DNA from: Calamus simplicifolius | Lineage: Eukaryota > Streptophyta > Magnoliopsida > Arecales > Arecaceae | Assembly (NCBI GenBank): GCA_900491605.1 | Contig: UESW01005000.1 | Location: 459,830 to 523,829, forward strand | Direction of reading: 5' to 3' | Length of the DNA stretch: 64,000 nt | The notes under the pieces: model-generated | Databases searched by the model: none | Seen by the model: the letters and a program-made list of their open reading frames with translations, nothing else | What the model was told of the DNA's origin: nothing | Translations under genes and position numbers: made by a program | Shown: one piece after another, positions 55,157 through 64,000 of the stretch | Numbering within the stretch: the first letter of the stretch is position 1 | Layout: each line of letters begins with the position of its first letter

Positions 55157-58129
55157 CTAAGAACCAGGAGCCCCACCAGCTTTGGAAAAACCCTTGATCA
55201 CATCTGCGGACGCATGACTAGGTTCGCCCTTCTCCAATATTCTCGCCCCCTCTGCGGCAGTCTGCGACCGTCCCTCATAAGCTGCAGCTTCGCTGGGACC
55301 AGGGACGGCGCCAAGTTCAGCGTCAGAAACGTCAACGTATTCGTCTTCATCTTCTTCCTCGGACTCGCCATCTTCGGGATCTTCAGCACTTAGGAAAGAA
55401 AGGTCCCATTCCGGGTGCTCGCTGAGAATCTGCTGTTTGCACTCCTCCTTCCCATGATGGAAGGCGTCAACGCTGATAGCGTCTTGCCTCCCCCTGAGTA
55501 TGGCATGCTGCGTCTTGGCCTCCGCCATCTATTTCTCAGCCTCAATCACCTGGGCCTTCAGGATGACGTTTTGCTCCTCGAGCTCGCTAGCCCGCGTCTC
55601 GAGCTCCGAGCTCCTATTGCGAGTGGACGCGAGCTCACCTTGAAGAGCCCGAACCTCCGACTCCACCTTCGCCATCTGAAAAATCCAAAATCAAATCGGC
55701 ATTGCGAGAACACAGTAGGAAGAACAAAAAGGGTAAAATAAGAGTGTACCTCCCCTTCTCGCTTGGCCAACCTCTTGGCCATCTCTTCCGCCCCGTTCCT
55801 GGCTCTCGTCCTGTCAGCCCCTATCAGCTCAACCATCTCCTGCAGAGTGCTGATCTTCAGTTGTTTGGCTTCGATATCCCTCCGGGCTTGGGATAACTCA
55901 TCGCTTACCTGAGCTATCGTCCCCTGGTCCCACCTAGCACTCTCCTTCAAATGGGCGATTTCGCCATCACGTCGTTTCAATTTCTCCTCCACTTCGCCGA
56001 GCATCCTCGCCAAACGCCTTCTTTCATCGTCGGCCTCTCTTCCCAGCCGACTCATACTTTCGCCGTGTTCCCGCCGCATCGCCGCCACCTCTATGGAGTG
56101 TTTTGACTCAATCCTGGCCAACTCCAGGCACGCATTGTCGTTTTTCTCCAGGAGTTCCTGCAACTCCTCCACCCTGCGCTTCTGCTTGGACACCTTGGCC
56201 AGAGCGACCTGGTGTGCCGCCCTTGCCCTCTTCAAGTTCCCATCCATCATGTCCATGAGCTCCTCAAACTTCTCAGACACCTTCACCCGCGACTGGAGCT
56301 CAGCATTATCCCTCCTGGCCTGGACACTAGCCCCGGTCGCCAAGCTTAGGCGCCAACATATCGCCCTAGAAAGTAAAACACTCTACGACACAAAAAGTGA
56401 ATACATAAAGGTCAAGTCAACCAGAGTAAACCCGCTACTCGGGATTGACAACTTACCCGCGATGCGTAGGCCCGGGTCATCCTCATCAAAGTCGTGTTGT
56501 TGATATTGGGGAGAAGATGAATGCCCTCTGATGCACCTTGCTGCCCGAATGCAGCGTCGACCAACCCCAGGTCGGCAAACTTGTCCGCTGAAGGATCCGC
56601 GCCCAGATACAGGGCCGATCTTATCATGGCAGAGAACGCCTCCTCGATACTAGCGTCCGAGCTACCGAATGGGCCAACCCCGCCTGAAGGACCAGCCTGG
56701 GCGACCTCCACCTGAGAGGCCTTTAGCATCCCGGCCTCCTCTACCAAGGCCCTGGCTTGGGTTTCTTCAGATAATTCAGCTAGCCCAAGCGCCAGCCTCC
56801 CCAAAACCTTTTTCGAAGAAGCTCCCAATGCGGAGCTCCCGCCTTGCCGCATCTCCTCCTTCGACGCCCCTCCCTCGGTCACCACCATTTGTGTCTCCGC
56901 CACCGGGCCCCCCGAGGTCCCGGCCTGTTCTACCACTTGCACCTCCCTCGGCGCCTCAGTCTGACCTGCCTCACTGCTTTCGGACTCCCCTGCAGTGAGA
57001 CCGGGAGAAGACTCCCCCTGCACCTCTCCAGCTGCGGCTGCCGCCTCTCCCTCTCCTACCAGAGCCAATGGCGGTCCCACAGGAACAGTAGGCTCCTCTG
57101 CGATGACCACCTCCGCCAAATCCATCGTTGTTTCCTCTTTCAGGGGGGACGCGGTAGGAAGAGCCATCGGAGCCTCGTCCGAGCTATCCGAGATCTCTAG
57201 CACGAGAGGGTTGGAGGCTATAATCATTCTCCCCGAGCTCTCCTTTGCCCCAGGCACTTCCGCCACGGCTGCCCCAGCGCTCGGCGGGCTTCTTGTGGTA
57301 GTATGAGCCCTTTTTTCGGGCCGGCCACTACCCGCGCCGCTCCCTTCCCCGAGGCATTTTCCTCTCTTCCTCTTGGAAAGGTTCGACAACGCCGACCTTG
57401 CGGCTACCACATCAGAGCACACATGCTCAGGTCCATGCGCACTAATCGAAAAAAAAATGCACAGCTCGAAAAAGACTCACCTTGCGGGTCCAGAGGGCTA
57501 AGCCCGGCTGCGAAGAGGGCCCCCTCCGATAGCGGGTCGTTAGCCGAAAATACCTGTCCGTTGCGGAGGATGTCCAAGTCCTTCTCCTCCTGTGCTGACA
57601 GAGCCGGGTGCGTCTCCGCATCCCTTGCAACATTCCCCCGCCTTCGAGGAAAGTCGGAACCGACGTTCCCCTCCGCGATGACAAACCGACTCTTCCACCC
57701 CTTGATGGAAGAGGGCTTATCCGCGATAACGTTGAAGGATCTCCGGGGCCCGATGTAGGGCCACTCTGATTTCCTCCCCGGAGTCAGGTGGTAGCAGGCG
57801 AAGAAAAGAGGGAGAGTGGCGACGATCCGAATCTGGTGGCACATTGAGATGAACCCGACGATATTCCGCCAGCTGTTTGGAGCCACCATTGATGGGCAGA
57901 TATTGTAGTGGGTCATGATCTCCTTCACAAGGGGATGGAGAGAAAAATGAAGGCCTGCCTTCAAACTATCTTTGTAGATGAAGACCCCGGACTCTAGATC
58001 CTGGGTAACTCTATCATTGAGCTCCAGCACCCGTAGGACGACGTCCAAGGGCAAGCCATACCGTTGATGAATCCTCCCCAGGTCCTCGGCAACGATCTCG
58101 GAGGCCACATCGTCGGGGCTCATCGCCAT
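55157..58129 (-). pseudogene. antisense gene aA, second copy, one nonsense codon
   Basis: Exons 58129-57481, 57403-56457, 56382-55750, 55675-55157. Introns of 77, 74 and 74 nt, all GT-AG, with phases that fit exactly (216 codons plus one base, then two bases to complete Ala). The predicted product is 915 residues: putative gypsy-type transposon domain (about 50-150; AGLHFSLHPLVKEIMTHYN, VAPNSWRNIVGFISMC, WPYIGPRRS), a basic KRKRGK patch at the start of exon 2, an acidic Ala/Glu-rich linker, a coiled coil over exon 3 (533-743), and a tail with ESEEEDEDEYVDVSD. The only lesion seen is TAG at 55529-55531 (residue 792; TGG in the first copy). Role unknown; basic patch and coiled coil would suit a nuclear protein. 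Confidence 0.7.
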
Positions 58130-58226
58130 TGAAGGTGGTACCAAATGAAAACAATAAACGTCGAAGAAGATGAAGGCCAGAATCCTTTTGAAAGCAAAAC
58201 GAGAAGACGCCGAGCGCACGCGCACA

Positions 58227-58242
58227 TATATATATATATATA
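58227..58242 (-). promoter_or_regulatory. TATA tract upstream of aA, second copy
   Basis: (TA)n on the minus strand about 100 nt before the ATG at 58129, conserved in position with 43120-43131. Confidence 0.5.
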
Positions 58243-58525
58243 CACGATGCGGCCGTCACTTCGCTTCTCCGCCAAGGAAGCCGCCCAGAAGAGGCGGGGC
58301 GTCTCATCCCAGGCATTCGGAATCGCCTTGATAAATGCCCAATCGATCGGGATTCGTAACATGGCGCAATCCCAACCATCGCTCATAAAGGAGCCTTAGC
58401 CCCGAAGGTGGGATGGCCCTGTTGCATTAATTAGGGCATCATTGCGTGAGCTGTCTAAACCAAGACGTCCCATCCAGGATGTGCTATTCGAACTTGTACT
58501 CCCTACGCCCGAACCTACGCTTCGA

Positions 58526-58545
58526 ACTAGGGAGTGGAGGGCATG
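58526..58545 (+). other. polypurine tract before LTR3
   Basis: ACTAGGGAGTGGAGGGCATG adjacent to the TGTTG start of LTR3; identical to the tract before LTR2. Confidence 0.7.
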
Positions 58546-59621
58546 TGTTGAGGGGTAAAATCGTCATTACATTAATATCCGTGCGAGGTGGCTAAGGCTA
58601 ACCTCCTCCCTTCGGCTCCCTCCGGGCTTCCGTAGCTCGGCCCCTCCGGGCTTCCGTAGCTCGGCTCCCTCCGGGCTTCCATAGCTCGGCCCATCCGGGC
58701 TTCCGTAGCTCGGCTCCCTCCGGGCTTCCATAGCTCGGCCCCTCCGGGCTTCCGTAGCTCGGCTCCCTCCGGGCTTCCGTAGCTCGGCTCCCTCTGGGCT
58801 TCCATAGCTCGGCCCTCCGGGCTTCCGTAGCTCGGCTCCCTCCGGGCTTCCGTAGCTCGGCTCCCTCCGGGCTTCCGTAACTCGGCCCCTCCGGGCTTCC
58901 ATAGCTCGGCTCCCTCCGGGCTTCCATAGCTCGGCCCCTCCGGGCTTCCGTAGCTCGGCTCCCTCCGGGCTTCTATAGCTCGGCTTCGTTTGTGATCTGC
59001 AACCTAACACTTACCTCCGCGGAACCTGACGCGGGAGAGCCCGAGCCTACCAGAACGGCATCCCAGACGAGGAATCATATCGGGACGTGGCCTAAAGCCT
59101 ATTGTAACCGTCCCAGGCCTACTCAACCCGATCTCGAGACATCAAGGAGCTCTCCCAGCCGTCGATCTCTGAACAAACAGGGTACGGACTCTAACGGCCC
59201 CATAATGGCCTGATTCTATCCATCTCCATATCATAACAACCTCCGGACCTTCCAGAAGGCGCTCACGACCCAGGTGACAGTCTATAAATATCTGACTTGC
59301 AGATTCCCTTAGGTACGCAACTCGAGATGAAACTCTAGGGACACACACACTCTCTCTCTCTCTCTCTTTCTTGGGCACCCCTTTGCTCCCGCCCTCTGGA
59401 GCCTTCGATTGGTCGCCCCCGGAGAGGTCTCCCGAAGAGATCCACCTCTCTATTGTCTGGTTGATCGCTGATTTCTTCTCCACTGACTTGAGCGTCGGAG
59501 GGTCTTCCGCGGAGGGCCACCCCTGGCGTCCCCCCGCACGTGGACTTCTTTTTGCAGGTCCACCACCCTCTTCCTGGAGATCGACTGCGCCCGAGTCAGA
59601 GGACGGATCCCGGCGGCAACA
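58546..59621 (+). mobile_element. LTR3
   Basis: 1,076 bp. The U3 array (58615-58990) uses a variant unit CTTCCGTAGCTCGGCTCCCT and is shorter than in LTR1/LTR2. TATAAATA at 59283-59290, (TC)n at about 59350-59368. It is followed by AGTAG, which matches neither flank of LTR1, so LTR3 belongs to a different original insertion. Confidence 0.85.
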
Positions 59622-61614
59622 AGTAGCATGTGAACTTAAGTTATAAGCACATAGTACATTTATTTTCCATCTAGTATGAAACTATTTTTAAGGTACTAAA
59701 ATATGTCTTTCTTATAATCAAGCAAGCCAGAATTTACTCAGAGTAGGATTATTGGTACTACCATGGCGTAACTCTACTGCAATTCGGTTTGTAACTTTTT
59801 TCTTACACCTATTAACTTTTGCATACTCAGATCGATTCTGATACCATTTGTAATGCCTCAAGACCATTTGCTAGTCTAATTAACTCGTTAGCAGATCAAA
59901 ACCATGTGACCCAAAAATTTGAATAAAAGTTAATTGGCAATAGATGAACTTGAGTTACAAGCACATAACATATTTTATTTTCTATTCAATATGAGACTAT
60001 TTTTAAGGTGTTACCATCTTGCTAGAAGTTTGTGTTATTTGTATTCTCTCTATCCCTTCTACACTCCTTTACCCTCTTAAGTTTTGTTTTCTCTGTTTCT
60101 TCCTCATTACATTCTCTCTGTTTTCTTACTTCATTAATAAGATGCTGGGGGAACTTGTTTCCTCCAGTTCCCAATCAAAAAAAAATTCTAATGATATCCT
60201 ATCAGACAAGTAAAGGCAATGTATGTTGAACAATCCCATGACAAAGAAATTTATACCATGGTGATCAGATTTTGTAATCTTCCAACTATGGAAGAACCAA
60301 TCTCACAATTTCTACACTAACATACTAATAATCTTATTCTGAAGGAGTGCAGTGATGGAAGAGGACAAGTCTTATGGTAGAGCTTTGACGGTCCTATCGA
60401 CATGCATTCCTGGAATGAGAATGGGACCGGATTGGGATGAATTTTAGTTCAATCCCTAAAACGACAGCAAATTACTGCATCGGTTTCAGCTACTCACAGA
60501 ATTCAGATGGCAATTAATAATCTTATTCACTGTGTAGAATCATACAAGAATAAATGGAATGGATCGGATTTACTTACCTTGATGATTCCATGATAAATTT
60601 GAATGCTAGATTGTGGTGTTATCCTTTGTTCACAATCCGAACTATCTTTCTGGTTTTAGATTCTGGTACTCTTGCATTCTCTTATCGCTCCATGGCCCTT
60701 ATCATTTCTTTTATACATACACGAATCACGATCATGTGCAGTTATGGAGCAGTTTTTTCATAGGCAGTTTTCTTCATGGATAATTGCCAATGGGCAGTTA
60801 TCTATCATGGGCATCACATAGTTCAACATCTCACACTCGCACATGCAGGGTAAGACCTTCATTGCGAAAGAAAAATGAAAGAAAGAAAAATACAATAAAA
60901 ATCTAAACATCAATTTCATACTGATAGTTGATAGTGCGACCTAGCGAGTATATCTGCACTTGGGAGCTTATTACCATGCATCTGTTATGAATGTCATAGT
61001 AGCTCATCCCTAAAAATTAACTAGTTAATAGTTTCAACTGGATATACCCTAGACTCATCCCTTTTATCAAAACATCTTTAATCCCTCAAAGAGCGTGTTA
61101 AAATAATGTGATTATGCATCCATAATCGACTCCTAGCTTTTCTTAAACAACAAGATTGGCCGGCCAATGAATACATCGAACATGTCTTCCTTTTCTACTC
61201 AAATTTTATAATTCATATTTAGTCGCTTATCTAAACATGTTCCATAGATCGAATCATTCATTATCATAGGTAACATACTAAGATAACAAGACACTAAATA
61301 TGAATGCCAAATAACAATAAAAAGTATAAGGGTATTATTATAAAGTTTTAATTTAACCTCAACCGGTCTCACACAGTAGAGAAGCAGGAATTTATTCTCC
61401 CACTACTATTGATCAAACTAGCACACATGGTATGAATCATATGTTACAGTGTTTCTAATTTTTTGATATCTAATAAAATACTGTACAAATCTTAGTTCAG
61501 TCTCTTTCAAGCACCTAACCTAAATTCTCTAAGTGCTCTCATTCAACAGGCAATACTGAGAATTCATATCTGGCTTTCACATGTTATTTAAAAATGGGCT
61601 ATTCAAATCGATTG

Positions 61615-61662
<48 letters not shown>

Positions 61663-61907
61663 TTACAATCTCATCTCATACTCTCTATGACGCAATATGC
61701 CTAACATTATGTCTCATCTCTACTAGCTATTCGAGCGCTAGAGGTGATTGCTTGTGTGAGTAAGCTAATCTTTGAAACATGTGACATCACTTTGTTGAGC
61801 TTATAACCAAACATATGATGTGTATACATGAATATCATGATAAAGAACATCACATTCATTTATATTTATCATAAAAATAGTACATTATATGTGCTCAACA
61901 ATACAAT
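59622..61907. other. AT-rich host-like DNA
   Basis: No supported gene. A diverged direct repeat of about 70 bp (59629-59697 and 59946-60011, core ACTATTTTTAAGGT) and an (AT)n microsatellite at 61617-61659 are the only features. Frames of 60-70 codons are hydrophobic AT-rich shadows. Confidence 0.5.
61617..61659. repeat. (AT)n microsatellite
   Basis: About 21 uninterrupted AT repeats in AT-rich DNA. Confidence 0.95.
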
Positions 61908-64000
61908 TTATATTCTACGCAATCCAAAAGAATTTATATATGACATAAAAATATATCTTGGAATTGGCTTAGTCAAGGGATCCGTCACCATTCGATGTAT
62001 AGAGATATATTGTACAATCACTTCTCTTTTACCAATGATGTATCTAATGTAGTTATATCCGGTATCAATGTGTTTGGTTCTATTATGATATTTGAAATCT
62101 TTAGTGAAAGCAATCCCTACTTGATTATCATAATAAATAGTGATTGGTGCAACACCATCACTTTGAACTTTCAAATTATCAAAAAATCTTCTTAACCAAA
62201 CAACTTTCTATACAGTAGCTGAACATGCAATAAATTCAGCTTCTATAGTTGACAGCACTATGCATGTTTCTTCTTACTACACCAAGATATGTCACCTTTA
62301 TTAAGTAAAAGACATAACCAGATGTAGATTTTCGTTGATCGAGGTCTCCTCCTCAATTAGCATCTGAATATCGAATAAGGCGCAAATTCGATCCTTGATA
62401 ATATAGGCAGTAATCCATAGTTTCTTTTAAATATCTTAAAGTTTTTTTGACAGCTTTCCAATGTTCTGGATCAGGATTTGATTGATACTAACTAACTAGC
62501 CCAACAGCAAAATATATATCCGGACGGGTGCACATCATAGCATACATTAAACTCCCAACAGCACTTGCATATGGTATAGTAGACATTTTCTTTTGTTCTT
62601 GTGGATTCTTAAGACACATATTTTGACTCAAAGCTTCGCCCTTTGATATAGGAGTATCCATGGGTTTGCAACTACTCATATTAAAACGTTCTAGAATCTT
62701 TTGGATATAATTCTCTTGTGGCAGAGCCAAAAGTTTCTTTGAACGATCTCTTTTAATTTTTACTTTCAGTATGTAATTTGCTTCACCCATGTCTTTCATG
62801 TCAAAATTTATGGACAACCATCTTTTAATGGTCATGACATACTCTTTGCCATTTTCAGCTATCAAAATATCAACATAAAGAGATAGAATTGCAAATGTAT
62901 CATTCGTTTTTTTAATAAACACAATGGTCCTCATCAATTATTTTAAAATCATATGTTGAAATTACTTTATGAAATCTGTGGTACCACTGTCTAGATGACT
63001 GTTTCAAGCCATAAATTGACCTTTTGAGCTTGCAAAATTTGTGCTCTTGACCTTTAATTAGAAAACCTACAGGCTATTTCATGTAGATTTCCTCATCTAA
63101 CTTTTTATGTAGGAAAGTTATCTTCACATCCATTTGATGCAATTCTAAATGTAGATGTGCTACTATAGCTAGAATTAAGTGAATAGAAGTAAACCTAACA
63201 ACAGGTGAAAAAGTTTCCTTATAGTCTATATCCTCCTATTGGGTATAACCTTTCGCTACCAGACGAGCTTTATATCTATCAAGAGAACCATTATCCTTAC
63301 ACTTTATTTTGAGAACCCATTTGTTTCCAATAGCTTTGTAGCCTGGCAATAAATTAACCAACTCCCAAACTTGGTTTAGTCTCATAGATTCCATTTTTTC
63401 TTTCAATGCTACTTTTCACTTTTCTTTAATAGAACACTCAAGTTCCTCTTTGACAGTTGTGGGTTCATCATCATCTTGAGGAGTAGCTATATAAGTCTCA
63501 TTTTCAATTTGAAAATATTTTTTAGGAGTACGAATACTCCTTCGTAATTGAGGATCATTGCTTCCGCCTATCAAAATTGGTTCTAATTCAGTTTCAACTC
63601 TCCCACTCAATTGAGATGGTTGAAGCAAATCCTTTGTGCTCTTTGCTCTTACTATGAAGAATAGGATTAAGTATAACTTCTTGAGTGTCAATCATCGAAC
63701 GACTTGTACCAACCTCTTTTTGTTCATCCATCTCATATATAAATGAGAACCTTTGTCCATATCTTTCTTTTTAGGAAATTGATCTTCAAGAAAAGTGACA
63801 TCTCGAGACTTAATTTCAGTAAACCTTTCATCAGAATCCTCACCAATAAACACATATCCTTTTGAGTCTTTAGAGTATCGTATAAAAATATATTTCCTTC
63901 TCCTAGGTCCTATTTTACCATGTGTGGGAAGTGTCAAGAATGTAAGCTGCACATTCCTAGGGATGCAGCTAACTCAAATCAGGTTTTCTACCTGTCCATA
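61908..64000 (-). pseudogene. Ty1/copia pol fragment (IN end, RT, RNase H)
   Basis: In minus sense: integrase C-terminal region (63952-63692; KIGPRRRKYIFIRYSKDSKG), linker with RRSIRTPKKYFQ, copia-type reverse transcriptase (about 63420-62488; WVLKIKCKDNGSLDRYKARL, SIYGLKQSSRQWY, and LYVDILIAENGKE where the usual YVDD-type site reads YVDI), TRPDIYFAVGLVS, then RNase H (KHIDTGYNYIRYIIGKREV, ending near 61908). Several stops and frameshifts. The catalytic motif is altered, and the 5' part lies off the window. LTRs not identified. Confidence 0.8.

Larger units (their letters stand above)
29116..59621 (+). mobile_element. compound Tat array: LTR1-X-int-LTR2-X-int-LTR3
   Basis: Three LTRs in the same orientation enclose two copies of the same 13-14 kb block. 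Each block starts with 1.08 kb of AT-rich DNA (X) carrying a MITE, then a gag-pol truncated in gag, arrays and antisense genes. No primer-binding site follows LTR1 or LTR2; both are followed by AATAATAATATAAAA. AATAA also precedes LTR1, so LTR1 and X look like a solo LTR with its own host flank. Unequal crossing-over between LTRs would create this layout. Confidence 0.75.

Noticed and set aside
58227..58242. (TA)n as a mere microsatellite
   Set aside because: Repeat slippage is likely, but its fixed place about 100 nt before the aA ATG in two copies makes a promoter role the better working reading; kept as a low-confidence promoter.
59629..60011. Two similar 70-bp segments read as LTRs of a small TRIM element
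   Set aside because: They lack TG..CA ends, TSDs and any primer site; listed only as a diverged direct repeat.

Overview
The window is nuclear DNA from a flowering plant, most likely a monocot. It holds kilobase LTRs, Tat-lineage Ty3/gypsy polyproteins with two RNase H domains, a Ty1/copia fragment, a Tourist-like MITE and AT-rich single-copy stretches with GT-AG exon signals. The monocot guess rests on GC-rich retrotransposon coding DNA beside AT-rich host DNA and is weak. No tRNA, rRNA, CRISPR array or prokaryotic operon was seen.

Layout. 1-744 is the 5' LTR of a Tat element (E1), read on the minus strand. 745-11029 is a decayed host tandem array followed by about 10 kb of AT-rich host DNA with two candidate exons; the second is cut at 11030 by a minus-strand LTR of another element (E2, 11030-12364). 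12361-15096 is the repeat-rich 3' interior of E1, and 15097-16447 is its 3' LTR. The two E1 LTRs now point in opposite directions, yet share a TSD (ATTAT) and diagnostic variants, and their flanks together rebuild one unit of the host array. I read this as an inversion with one breakpoint at 12361-12364. Element E3 (16766-27886, minus strand) sits in the next flank. It has fused protease to integrase and lost reverse transcriptase. 27887-29115 is host-like.

29116-59621 is a compound structure, LTR1 - X - int - LTR2 - X - int - LTR3. LTR1 looks like a solo LTR with TSD AATAA, and X (about 1.08 kb carrying a MITE) is its original host flank. Both X copies run directly into a gag truncated at the zinc knuckle. 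Unequal crossing-over between LTRs explains the layout. 59622-61900 is AT-rich host-like DNA. 61908-64000 is the decayed 3' part of a copia element on the minus strand.

The most interesting biology lies between pol and the 3' LTR. Each 3' region carries up to three antisense units: aA, a four-exon gene with a putative gypsy-type transposon domain, a long coiled coil and an acidic tail; aB, a 39-residue ORF with its own TATA box and AATAAA; and aC, a 100-residue coiled-coil ORF with a perfect TATAAATA. The units are separated by tandem arrays whose unit sequences differ but which nearly all centre on a short dyad (CTCGG..CCGAG, CTTGG..CCAAG or GTCGGC..GCCGAC), with both arms changing together. 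In the 44.6-58.5 kb copy the antisense frames are nearly intact although pol is wrecked. Antisense ORFs in Tat elements are known in general; the three-unit layout, the conserved introns and the covarying dyads are what merit a closer look.
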